Shown: piece by piece, positions 11,287 to 22,983 of the stretch
Layout of the letters: the number at the start of each line of letters is the position of its first letter
Position numbering within the stretch: position 1 is the stretch's first letter
Assembly (NCBI GenBank): GCA_026008535.1
Contig: BRKX01000015.1
Span: forward strand, 21,411,501 to 21,475,500
Length of the DNA: 64,000 nucleotides
From: Perilla frutescens
Taxonomy: Eukaryota > Streptophyta > Magnoliopsida > Lamiales > Lamiaceae
Reading direction: 5' to 3'
Notes under the pieces: generated by a model
Database searches by the model: none
What the model was told of the DNA's origin: nothing
What the model saw: only the letters and a program-made list of their open reading frames with translations
Program-made: the position numbers and the translations under genes

Positions 11287-12085
11287 CACCAAAACCAAAA
11301 CCAAAACCCGGGAGATTCATATCATCTACTACTCTAATTCCATTAATTTCTGTTTTTTAAGCTCGATTATTTACTTTTACACAAATCATAAATATATCAC
11401 TAAATTACGAGGTTTGTGTTATTGTGGATCAATTACTAAACAAATACAGAGTGAAATATTTTAAATACCATTTTTCTTTATTTTATACGATTTTTTTTAG
11501 GTCTTGTATTTTTTTTGTCTTGATTAAATTATGATTGTTAGATAAGTAACTTCTAACTTATTGTAATTTTAGTCTTGATTAAATTATGATTGTTAAATAA
11601 GTACCTTCAAACTTATTGTAATTTTAGTTTAAAATCATGAGATTTCAAAATTATGCATTGGGATTGAAATAGTGACACATAATTCCAAGTGCTCACGGTC
11701 TGGCGATTTGTCTATCAAAGATGAAACGGCTTTTCGTTCTTTCGGCGAAACCAACCACAAGTCGGATGAAACCACAACCCACGCGAGCGTGTGTGCGCGT
11801 GTGGGCTCATAGCCCACATTCCTTGTGCACTTAATTACTTCACTTAAGTGTTAATACACTTAAATACACTTCTTAACTTGATTAAGAAATCAATATGTGA
11901 TCATTTAACGTGTCTTAAACACATTATCTTACACACCATAAATGTCCAATCGTGTGACCAACTTCAACCACTTATTTTTCACTCACCGAAAATCGGATTT
12001 GAGCAAATAAAAATACTACAATTATCTACTAAAATCGTAGAACAATTGTACGGTATTTAATTCCTCCAAAATTAAATAACCCGGT
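11287..12085 (+). repeat. Tandem duplication, copy 1
   Basis: It begins CCAAAACCAAAACCCGGGAG and ends CCAAAATTAAATAACC, and repeats almost base for base at 12086-12915. It contains a GC-richer block CACGCGAGCGTGTGTGCGCG near 11780 and CCAACTTCAACCACTTA near 11955. The short ATG frames in both copies (11848-12060, 12681-12893) stay open only because the copies are nearly identical, and they look non-coding. Confidence 0.85.
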
Positions 12086-12915
12086 CACCAAAACCAAAAC
12101 CCAAACCCGGGAGATTCATATCATCTACTACTCTAATTCTATTAATTTCTGTTTTTTAAGCTCGATTATTTACTTTTACACAAATCATAAATATATCACT
12201 AAATTACGAGGTTTGTGTTATTGTGGATCAATTACTAAACAAATACAGAATGAAATATCTTAAATACCATTTTTCTTTATTTTATACGATTTTTTTTAGG
12301 TCTTGTATTTTTTTGTCTTGATTAAATTATGATTGTTAGATAAGTACCTTCTAACTTATTGTAATTTTAGTCTTGATTAAATTATGATTGTTAGATAAGT
12401 ACCTTCAAACTTAGATAAGTACCTTCAAACTTATTGTAATTTTAGTTTAAAATTATGATTTTAGTTATGATTGTTAGATAAGTACCTTCAAACTTATTGT
12501 AATTTTAGTTTAAAATTATGAGATTTCAAAATTATGCATTGGGATTGAAATAGTGACACATAATTCCAAGTGCTCACGGTCTGGCGAACCACAAGTCGGA
12601 TGAAACCACAACCCACGCGAGCGTGTGTGCGCGTGTGGGCTCATGACCCACATCCTTGTGCACTTAATTACTTCACTTAAGTGTTAATACACTTAAATAC
12701 ACTTCTTAACTTGATTAAGAAATCAATCTGGGATCATTTAGTGTGTCTTAAACACATTATCTTACACACCATAAATGTCCAATTGTGTGACCAACTTCAA
12801 CCACTTATTTTTCACTCACCGAAAATCGGATTTGAGCAAATAAAAATACTACAATTATCTACTAAAATCATAGAACAATTGTACGGCATTTAATTCCTCC
12901 AAAATTAAATAATCA
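12086..12915 (+). repeat. Tandem duplication, copy 2
   Basis: This is the second copy of the ~0.8 kb unit. It has a local expansion of the phrase AGATAAGTACCTTCAAACTT (about 12400-12500). It also lacks about 49 bases present in copy 1 at 11706-11755, between CTGGCGA and ACCACAAGTC. The direct head-to-tail arrangement suggests unequal crossing-over or a rearranged LTR. Confidence 0.85.
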
Positions 12916-13105
12916 GATCACAAAAAAATCGGATAAAATGAGTAAAACTCAACTTAAAAAATCCAATTTTCCAACAAACTTTTTTTAAAATCTCGTGATA
13001 AAAATAGAAAATCAGTATTGAAATTGAATGTTTCAAAAGTCTTTAATTAAATTGCAATTTAGGTACCAAGTACCAACTCAAAAAAGTCTTGGTCAATCAT
13101 TTTGC

Positions 13106-13144
13106 TTTTTTTTTTTTTTTTTTTTTTCTCTCTCTCTCCCTCTC
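13106..13144 (+). repeat. Pyrimidine tract T(n) followed by (CT)n
   Basis: About 22 thymidines are followed by CTCTCTCTCTCCCTCT. It is a simple repeat with no gene next to it. Confidence 0.9.
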
Positions 13145-13299
13145 GTTTCGTCCTGAATTTTATTTCCTTTTGATTCCAATTTCATTTTTTAATTTTTTTC
13201 TTTCAAAAACCATATATTTCACCCTAGTTAATTATCCAACGCAATCGAGCCTATGCATTAGTGTCAGACAAATGCATTTCGCGAACCGATAGATTGGAA

Positions 13300-13890
13300 T
13301 ATTAAATTAATTCAATTTAATTTTACGGTTCACTAATTTCATTTTAGGTATACATTTATTTCAAAAAATTAATTATCGAGCAGAATACACGAGGTCACGA
13401 GTTAGTGTCGGATGAGTGCATTGCACGAGGCGTCGGATAAAAAAATTTAATGAATTCAACAATTTTAATTAATTTAATTTAATTTAATTTTAAGGTTCAC
13501 TAATTTCATTTTAGGGTACATATTTATTTCAAAAAAATTAATTATCAAGCACAGTGCACGAGTTCACGCGTTAGCGTCGGGCGAGTGCATTGTGCGAGAT
13601 GTCAGATAAAAAAAAGTAAATTAATTTCAAAAATTGAATTAATTCAATTTAATTTTAGGGTTCACTAATTCTATTTTAGAGTATATATTTATTTAATAAA
13701 TTATAATTACCAAGTGCAGTGGCTCGTGCACTACGCGAGACGCCTAATAAAAAAATAAATTAATTTAATTTAATTTTAGGATTAGCAATTCCATTTTAGG
13801 GTATTATTTATTTTAAAAATAATAATTATCGAGCACATTGCGCGAACTAATGTTTTAACTTGAAGCGAGCGCACTGCACGATATCTAGGA
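13300..13890 (+). repeat. Degenerate tandem repeat, ~120-170 bp units
   Basis: Four diverged units are recognised by GGTTCACTAATTTCATTTTA (starts near 13327, 13493, 13660 and weakly 13779). After that phrase comes TTATTTCAAAAAATTAATTA and then a GC-richer core such as GCGTCGGGCGAGTGCATTG. Complementary copies occur at 15850-16010, 16850-17080 and 17880-18260, so the family is locally dispersed in both orientations. No coding potential is seen. Confidence 0.7.
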
Positions 13891-15696
13891 TAAAAAAATT
13901 AAATATATATTTGTTAAAAAAAGAGAAAAAGTTAAAAATTGGAAAAAATTAGAAAAGAAAGAGAAAGAAGGGGAGGGGGATCACTAAAAAAAAGAAAATA
14001 AAAAAAGGATGGGAACCACCTTTATTGGTAATTTAAGATCTAATAGACGTTTCATAGGGTAATTCCCTTTTTTAATTTTCAATTTACTATTATTTAATTT
14101 AATTTGAATTTTATTTATACTTCATCATTCTCCAATTATGATATATTAAATAAAAATAAAAAATAAAATAGTTATTGCACACATGACTACATGAGGGCAT
14201 GTGGTATCTAATCTGCCACCATTCTGATCAGCTCATCCTCTCTACAATTCATCATCAAAATGAGATCAAAGGATACAAGTTCGAATTTCGTCAATACCAT
14301 CAGGTCAGTGTGTAAGTAAAAAAAATGAGATAACAAAATATTTTTTTTTAACAAAAAATGACATGTTTCATTTTTATAATAAAAAATAATTGATAATTGG
14401 TCTTTATAGTCAAAATGAGAGATATAAGAATGATTTTCTACCAAAAAAATAATAACACGTAACTTAACTAGTTCATGTAAAATCGGTAACATCCATAATG
14501 AGTTCATATTGCTAAAAAAATATGTTATGAAGTTACTAATAATATTTTATTATTGTTAGTTTTTTATTACTAAATATTTGTCCTCAAAAATAATTATTCA
14601 ATAGGTAAAAAAAAGTTGATAATATTAAGCGTGTTGCCTGAACTGAGTCACGGAGGTTCAATGTATGAATAAGACAATGGTACAACAATCCACATGATTG
14701 CTATTGAAACAATCAAGAGAATATAAAATAATCCAAATGTTGATATGTTTTACGAATTTTGACTCGTAAAATAATTATATTATAAACAATCAATAATTTA
14801 TAAATCACACAATACAAAAGAGGTAAACCACACAAATCACACACACACATAAACAGTAAATTACACTTGAAAAGTTCACACATAACGGTGTTGGTGCCAT
14901 TTAAACTCGACACATTTAATCTCAAGCTTACATTTCTAGGTCATCTCCAAGTTATTTTAAATTTTATTGTTTAATTGTATATCTATCTCAATTAAACGTA
15001 TAAATCACGTGCGTCACCGCTCTAGAAAAAAAAATGCAAAGAAAATGAAGGGATCAGTCAACTCGTTTTCTAGGTTTTCCTCCCTTAATTTAGGTGCTTA
15101 ATTCCTTTGTTTGGAAGTAATACTTAATTAGCGAGTGCTTAATTTGGGCGACATTTCTGTTGCTCGTTCAAATTAGGCTACATCACATAATAATAATTGG
15201 TCTGATTGCCTGTTGAATCTAACATTAGATTTAGGGCCAAGTTCATCTAATTTTCAAGCCTAACATTAATTAACTTAATGAACCCACAGACTCAACTTTA
15301 CTATCACCAAGTCAAAGTTTCAAACCCACCAACCCTTTTAAATCACTTTATGTTAGCTCCCACTATTCCACATCATTTAATATACATACATATTTCATAT
15401 ATTTTATTTATTTATTTACATTATTCACTTATATATTTAAATTACTTTAATTTAATAGACATTTTTCCACAATTAAATATAATTTTGTACCAAAATTATT
15501 AAAATATGCTATAAAATTATGAAAATTATTTTACTAATAATAGAAAAATATCATTAAAAATATATTACAACAATAATAGATGATATACCAAATTAATACA
15601 GCAATATCATAACAATATTAAAAAAATATTATGAAATATAATAAAGGGTACAGAAAGAAAAGAAAAGAAAAATGCAATTGACGGTGATCGAACTAC
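13891..15696. other. Unassigned AT-rich sequence
   Basis: I see no gene or complete element. The short open frames here are rich in Phe/Leu/Lys/Ile codons as expected by chance in AT-rich DNA. A CA-rich stretch lies near 14835-14850. Confidence 0.5.
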
Positions 15697-15707
15697 ATAA
15701 AATATAA

Positions 15708-16724
15708 AGAGGCGCACTTGTGTGAAACTGTCTAACGGATCTCTTATGTTAGACGGATGTCTATTTGATCCATTAAGTGGTCTCCTTCTTTTAGTGGTCC
15801 CTCTTCCCCTCTCCATCCCTTTTTTTCTTTTCTTTTTTTAATTTTTTTAATTTTTTATAAATATATATTTAATTTTTTTGAAATAAATATATACCCTAAA
15901 ATAAAATTAGTGAACCCTAAAATTGAATTGAATTAATTTAATTTTTGTATTTGACGTCTCGCTCAATGCATTCGCTCGACTCTAATGTTTGGACTCATGC
16001 ATTGAACTCGATGTAAAATGAAGATTTAAAAAAAATGAAAAATAAAAGAAAACGACGACTGTCAGATGTTTTATAGGTAATGATATTTCGCTTCATTGCT
16101 AGTGATACTTTACTTCATATATAGTAGCACTTGTTGTTTGGAGAATCAACAAACATATTCCAAAAAAAAAGATAAATGAATTAACTAAATTAAAAGTCCA
16201 CATTATGATTTATGTAGAAAATAATTCATTTTTTTTATTATGTGAAAACACTTCATAGCGGATTGTACTTCAATTCATATTAAGTGATACTTCGACATAT
16301 AATTAGTGATACTTTACTTCATACATAGTGATACGTGATGTCTGGAAAATCAACAAATATATTCAAAAAAGAAGAAGATAAATGAATCAACTAAATTAAA
16401 ACCCCATATTATAATTTATGCAGATAATAATTCATTTATTTTCTTCTCAGCATGTGAAAATATTTCATAGTTGATGATACTTCAATTTATATTAAGTGAT
16501 ATTTCGACATATAATTAGTGATAGTTTACTTCATACAAAGTGATAATTTACTTTATACCTAGTAATATGCTTGTAGTCGTGTATGGGCGGGCCCATGGAG
16601 CTCACGTTCATGTACCTGACTATTTTTGCGGATTTGGATGCATTTTTTTAGGTGAATTTAGGTCATATTTGACCCGTCTAATACAAGAGATCCGTTAGAC
16701 GGTCTCATATAAGTTTTTGTCAAT
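15708..16724. mobile_element. Mutator-like non-autonomous element (1.0 kb)
   Basis: The terminal inverted repeats are ACTTGTGTGAAACTGTCTAA on the left and, on the complementary strand of the right end, ACTTATATGAGACCGTCTAA. Both continue through ACGGATCTCTT and TTAGACGG. It is flanked by the direct repeat ATAAAATATAA (15697-15707 and 16725-16735), consistent with the 9-11 bp duplications made by Mutator-like transposases. The interior has no transposase and is filled with variants of AGTGATACTTTACTTCATA. It shares termini and this motif with the larger element at 47129-51274. Its first ~100 bases also contain part of the local degenerate repeat. Confidence 0.85.
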
Positions 16725-16735
16725 ATAAAATATAA

Positions 16736-18488
16736 CATCACACACACCCGGGTATGTATACAGTATTACCATATACAGTAGAAGGTCTTTAGTCAGGAGG
16801 GTGCGTGGTGTATTTTTTCCGAACTTCTTTTTTTATATATATTTTTTTACAAAAAATATACACCTTAAAATTAAATTGAATTAATTTAATTTTTTATCCG
16901 GCATCTCACGCAATGCATTCGGCTGTTGCTAACGCGTGGACTCGTACATTGTGCTCCACAATTATTTCGAAATAAATATACCATAAAATAGAATTATTAA
17001 ACTCTAAAATTAAAGTGAATTAATTTAATTATTTTTTATCAAACGACTCATGCACTACACTCGACAATTAATTGTTTGAATTTAACATAAGCTTTAATTT
17101 AAATGTACTAAATCATAATTTGAATATAATAAATTCATATAAATTAAATAGATTTTGAGATTAATTACGAGTGATACTACGATTTAATATTATGAGTGAT
17201 ATATTTTTATAGAAATTTTATTTTCTATTTTAAGAGCGAGTTGGGCGGGGCAGATTAAGCAGGGTCGACCCCAGTTTGGCACGAGTGTCTAATGAGCAGG
17301 TGGTCAGAGTGAATGTTTTTGCCATCACCATATCTTTGTAAAGTTGTAATGGTGGTTCAGTCAAGCCGGAACCTCCTTTTTTATTTCTCTAATTTTTTTC
17401 TTAATTTTATTGAACTATGATTTTTGTGAAATTAAATTAAATACTTTATTGAATTAAATTAAATTAAATACATAATTGAATATTGTAAATAAATATAGTA
17501 TAAGAACACACACACACACACCCCCTTAGTAGCATATGGAAGCTTATTTCATTCTCTTTGTTTTTTACGGATTTTCAGTGAGTGAAGGTAAAGAACTAGT
17601 ATTTAAATTATGGATCACAAAAAGAACTAATTCCAAACGCTTAAACTGACATGAACCGAACCTTTATTACATGCCATCATGCCCCGATCAATATATATTA
17701 TTACACCAATTTAGTTCATACCGAGTAAACTATATAGAGAAGGACTTCCTGGATCAACAACCCCTCCATTTCAAACTATTTCAGACGGCGCGTGAGGAGC
17801 CCATGCGCAGGCTTCACGCAACCATCTATTTTATTTTTTTCCTAAGCGATTTTTCTTTTATTTTTCTTTTTAATTTTCCCCAAAAATATATGTCCCTAAA
17901 ATTAAAGTGAATTAATTTAAATTTTTTGAAATTCGTCGACTCGCGCAATGTACTCACCCTGATGCTAAACAAATATTTTTTTTCGAAAATAAATATAAAC
18001 ACTAATTGAAAATTAAAAAAAAACTTAATTTTGAAATAAGTATATACTCCAAAATGGAATATGAGAACCCTAAAAAAAATGAATTAATTTTTTTTTTAAA
18101 TCTGACGACTCGCTAAATGCACTCGTTCGCACTAATACGTGGACTTGTGCATTGTGCTCAATAACTAATTTAATTTTTTTTCAAAATAAAAATAAACAAT
18201 AATTGAAAATAAATAAACTAATTTTGAAATAAATATATACCCTTAAATGGAATTAGTAAACCCTAACATAAAAGTGAATTAAATTTTTTCAACTTAAATA
18301 CAACCCTAATTGAAATTAATAAACTTTTTTTAAAAAAATAAAAACACACAAAACACAAAATAAACCTCTAAAATTCTAAAAAATTCTAAAAACCCTAAAA
18401 AAATCATGAACCATAAAAAATCATGAACCTTAATGATAACCTGGTGTTTTACATGTGGTTTTGAGGTTCATTTGAGTGGTATTTGATA
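16736..18488. repeat. AT-rich DNA with reverse-oriented copies of the local repeat
   Basis: Copies of the degenerate repeat described at 13300-13890 occur here in the opposite orientation, for example AAATATACACCTTAAAATTA near 16855 and CCTAAAATTAAAGTGAATTA near 17895. The cores are GCAATGCATTCGGC and GCGCAATGTACTCACC. An (AC)n run is at about 17508-17521. AAAACCCTAAAA-type phrases near 18380-18410 resemble plant telomere repeat units but are too irregular to be one. No gene is seen. Confidence 0.6.
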
Positions 18489-18493
18489 GGTTT

Positions 18494-18740
18494 TGTTAGT
18501 GTCATCGTTGTGCACTAATGTTTGGTTCGTGTTTGTATTGGCGAGATATAGAAGACAATGTGTTCCAGGGTATGTGCCTGAAGACAAAAGTTCCGCTGTG
18601 CAAGTTTTGAAGACACTCTCAGTTCAGATTCAGGGGGAGTGTGTAAAACTGTCCCAGACAGTTTTTGAATATATCGCTTGTTTTGATATATTTTTGATCG
18701 GCGGAGTTTATTCAATTGTTGTGCAGATTGTGATGATAAT
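18494..18740 (+). repeat. SIRE element 5' LTR, first part (before Athila insertion)
   Basis: It starts TGTTAGTGTCATCG and matches 39680-39926 of the 3' LTR. It is cut at ATAAT, where the Athila element entered, and continues at 32306. The left boundary is set by GGTTT at 18489-18493. Confidence 0.92.
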
Positions 18741-20301
18741 TGACGCGCGGTCGTTTCGTGCTAAAAAATAATTTATAACTCCTGTGCCCATAGCGAGCGT
18801 AGCTAGCTAATTAGTACGGGTCGATCCCACAGAGAGCTGTTGTGATTCCACTTTCGAGCAACCAATCATAAAAGGGGGTTTGGTTTGTTGTCACTATTGG
18901 AAATTAAATCTGCAAAGACAAGTAAATAAAATATCAAATAACAAAAGGTTCTGGTGTTTGAACTTGAATTTGGTCTAAATATATATCAACTCGATCATGG
19001 GCACACTGATTTTCATACATGATAAATCACCTAGTTATGGAGACCGGATTCCTCTCTGCGTCTCCTCATTCATCCTTTCATTGTAGACTTAAAAGCGATT
19101 CCTCGTCAATTAAATCCCTAATCAGTCACCCACCCCCCGGTTCCCCAAAGAGATGTAAGTGAACAAATAGCAGTGTGCCCTAGACAAACCCAGATCTGTT
19201 GTGTTTACCGATTCCTCGCGTGCCCACAACAACCCATCGATTCCCTTATTACTATATGAACAAACACAGTCACGATTCACCAATTCAATTAATAGTGGTG
19301 TGCCCTCTTTACCTAATGAGTGATCAGCCACATTGGGCATTTCAGACACACTCACGTGGAACAAGGCACAAGAATCAATAGAAACCTATCATGCATTACT
19401 ATGCTCATTTTGGCCTCACGAGTTCAGATTTATACTTAAACCATTTTCGTTGTTCAAACACCAGAATTAAAAGTCTAGCCAAGCATGCTAGATATAATTA
19501 AAATTGTAGAAATGAAGGACATTATTGTAAAGAAAAACTTACTGAATTTAATATGCAAAAATACTCAACATAAATGTTGAGTTTGAAACATAATCCTAAG
19601 TCCCAAAGGTTTAAGGCCAATGGATTGTTTCTTGCTGCAAAGCAGCGTACGAAAATGAAAATGCAGGAACGTAAAAGTGTATCAATGTTTCTGACTGCCC
19701 AAAAGCTTCTGTTTCCAGAATTAAAGAAGCTTAAATAGTCACATTTCCGAATCAGAGATCCCCCAACAAGCTCGGGTCTTCACTGGATTTCCGGAACTGG
19801 CATGCCCTCTCTGATCTGTTTGGATAAGCATAGGTTGACCAAATCCCTATTTTTTAGGGATTTGGGCTTATCTCTTCTTTGCAACGCCTCCAAGAGTCCA
19901 GTCCACCTCCAACTCTTCTTCGGATAATGTAGTTATCCTTCTCTTCTCTCTCTTCAAACTGATCCCGGGTTTCTCGCAATCGACCTAGCCCAGCCCCCAT
20001 TGTTGTCAAGTCTGCACGAGCAAAGTGGACACGGTATCTTACAGTCAGCCTCATCCATCTCTGATATGCCCATTTTGCCACCCGAATATAGGATGAGTGC
20101 TGAAAGAAATCCCATGTGCCTCTGACTCAATCTGTAGCTTGGAATTTGCTTGGATAACCGGGCATAAAATGCCCCTTTTGTCAGACTTGACCTCCGCAAT
20201 GCCCATGACCTCATCCTGGTTCTTTTTGACTCAAAACACACTAAAAATGACATTTATAACGAACAAAATGCCCATAAAATACGAAATAAATGGACTTATC
20301 A
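18741..20301 (-). repeat. Athila 3' LTR
   Basis: It is 1561 bases. On the minus strand it starts TGATAAGTCCATTTATT and ends CGCGCGTCA. It aligns along its whole length with 30742-32305, with several mismatches per 60 bases in the parts compared by eye, so the insertion is not recent. Confidence 0.95.
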
Positions 20302-20847
20302 CACCCACACACTTTAGACATGATTGTCCTCAAGCATGGGATGCAATGCGTCCAGAAAAACAAAAGAAAAGAAAGGCAAAAAGAACAGACTCAAAACAAA
20401 GCATGCAAACTGCTAATCAGCGTGGGCACATCACAATCAATATTTCAACAAAATTGCAAAGTATCAGTATATCAAAAATAGGTCAAAAATGAGTTCAGCG
20501 TGGTAATCCTCACAAACTCTCTTCACTCGGTGTTTAGGCTCAGTGTATACACTCAGATCAATGCAATTATGTACTTAGTCATCCCATAAGCTTGCTAAAA
20601 TTCTAATATCAATCTCCAGAAACCATAGATGCATAAGTATCAATAGGGCTTTTTAGGCTACAGTGGGCATTTCATGCAGGTGGGGGTTTTATTTCTGTAC
20701 AGACCCCCCTATTTTTTCTAACTTACTACCCTGCTGTGCCCTGTTCAGACAATAATTTATTTCTTTACTCTTGGGCACTCTGAACACTTAAGACTAGGGG
20801 AATTTATTTTCGTTTTCTTTTTATTATTATTATTATTATTATTATTA
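20302..20847 (-). other. Athila 3' non-coding region next to the 3' LTR
   Basis: No reading frame is visible. A purine-rich AAAGTGTGTGGGTG on the minus strand abuts the LTR at 20302-20315 and is the likely polypurine tract. A (TTA)n run at about 20818-20847 borders the fold-back element. Confidence 0.6.
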
Positions 20848-22170
20848 GGGTAAATTGGCTTAAAATACACGAACTTTGGGGTCATTTTGATTTTTCACAC
20901 GATTTTAAAAACATAGTTTCAATAACACGAACTTAAACTCTTTTTGGTTTTTCACATGGTTTTTAAATTCCGGCAAGTTGAATCTGACGTGGCAGCCGGA
21001 ACTGCCACGTGGCAGTCGAAGATGCCACGTGTACATCTACATGGATATCAAATTGCCTTAAAATACACAAACTTTCGACTGATTTTGGTTTTTCACACAA
21101 ATTAAAAAATATCAATTTTAGTTTTTTTTTTACAGAAAATTCATTGATTATTACTATAGAGTTGTTATAGTAGACATTGTGAAATATTTTAAATTTTCTT
21201 AGTTGATGCAATATATAAAATTTAGGTTCGAAAAAATTAAATAAAATAACTATCGGACCTTTTTAGTTCTCTATTTGAAGAAAAATTTAAAAAATATGAC
21301 TTAAGCTAGTGTAATGGTATACATAATTGAATTCTGAATACAACAACCATCAAATCATAAAAAGTGGTCAATGACCTATCGTATATATTGATGAATAATA
21401 TTACACAATTAATTAATTAAGTTTACAAATAAATTGATCACGTAGTAACTACATATTAATTTTTTATATATGTTTAATAGCATATTTTGATATAACTTTA
21501 TATGTTAGATAATCTCAAATTATATCAGAAGATGCTATTATACATATATATGAAAAATTAATATGTAGTTATTACGTGATCAATTTATTTGTAAACTCAA
21601 TTAATTAATTGTGTAATATTTTTCATCAACATATACGATACGTCATTGACCACTTTTTATGACTTGATGATTATTGTATTTAGAATTCAATTATGTATAC
21701 CATTACACTAGCTTAAGTCATATTATTTAAATTTTTCTTCAAATTGAAAACTAAAAAGGTCCGATAGTTATCTTATTAATTTTTTCGAACCTAAATTTTA
21801 TATATTGCATCAACTAAGAAAATTCAAAATATTTCACAATGTCTACTACAATAACTCTATAGTAATAATCGATGAATTTTCCGTATTACACAAAAAAAGC
21901 AAAAAAAAAAAAAAAACTAAAATTGATATTTTTTAATTTGTGTGAAAAACCAAAATCAGTCGAAAGTTTGTGTATTTTAAGGCAATTTGATATCCACGTA
22001 GATGTACTCGTGGCATCTCCGGCTGCCACGTCAGATTCCACTTGCCGGAATTTAAAAATCATGTGAAAAACCAAACAAAGGTTAAGTTCGTGTTATTGAA
22101 ACTACATTTTTAAAATCGTGTGAAAAACCAAAATGACCCCAAAGTTCGTGTATTTTAAGCCAATTTACCC
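20848..22170. mobile_element. Long fold-back (inverted-repeat) DNA transposon inside Athila
   Basis: The ends are inverted copies of GGGTAAATTGGCTTAAAATA continuing through CACGAACTTTGGGGTCATTT. The two arms are nearly complementary for about 600 bases each, meeting near 21490-21540. The element is bordered on both sides by TTATTATTA repeats, compatible with a 9-bp duplication but also with a 3-bp one. There is no transposase. A second head, GCCTTAAAATACACAAACTT, lies about 200 bases inside each arm. Long perfect-ending arms fit a non-autonomous Mutator-like or fold-back element, but the superfamily is not certain. Confidence 0.85.
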
Positions 22171-22203
<33 letters not shown>

Positions 22204-22983
22204 CCCTATCTTTTCTGGCCTTTTCACAAATATCCCCCAACAATTATGCCTTAAACCCCTCCCCCCATTTTTTTTCTTTTTCAAGGTTTTTATAATGCCT
22301 TGTCTATATATTTTACCATCCCAAACAAGAATTTTGCCAGGGCATTTCATAGGCTCAAAGGGCTGCAAATGCTGTTTCATTGGTGGGCAGAACTTTATTT
22401 TTAGTGGCTCAGCAAAAAACGGCCTAAATCATCTACTTATGCATCAATAATTTCCAAGCTTACACATAGAACATTAGCAAGTTCTAGAATTTCTAAGCAC
22501 ATAATCGTTCACACATGAAGTAAAGAAAGCTGTGAAATGCATACAACATTTAGGCTCAATTCTCACAGGGCATGCTAAACTCGTTCATCATCCCTATCTC
22601 ATGCGGACATGCTGATTTTTGATATAAAGCAGTTTAATGTTGAAAATGTCAAATGCAATGGCCACATAGACTTCACAGAAAGCATGCTTGACTCAACTAG
22701 CCACCTACACACTTTGCATTAAGCAAAGTGTTAAAACAGACTCAACATAAAAACATAAACATAAACTGGAATGCCCCCACCCATACACTTTGCACTAGGC
22801 AAAGTGGGTGAACAGGGGCGACACACAAACAAAAAACAAAAATAACAAAAAAATAAAACCTAATCTAATGAAAGAAAGAACCAGGATTTAATCGGATGAG
22901 GGCGTTGGGTATAAGAACCTAATGTGTTTGAAATAGGCTTTCAGGGCTGTCTCGATGCGGTCTAGTTTCTCCTCTGTCTGGGA
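22171..22983 (-). other. Athila 3' non-coding region beyond the env-like ORF
   Basis: It starts with a (TTA)n run (22171-22203). No frame is visible. An internal purine-rich stretch on the minus strand near 22782-22800 (CAAAGTGTATGGGTGGGGGC) resembles a second polypurine tract. The related CACTTTGC/GCAAAGTG phrases repeat near 22710-22805. Confidence 0.5.

Noticed and set aside
14208..14507. 99-codon open frame on the minus strand
   Set aside because: It is composed of Leu/Ile/Phe/Tyr codons in AT-rich DNA, with no domain or neighbouring gene structure.
18360..18420. CCCTAAAA-like phrases resembling telomere repeats
   Set aside because: Units are irregular and few (also near 42295-42320), so there is no interstitial telomere array.
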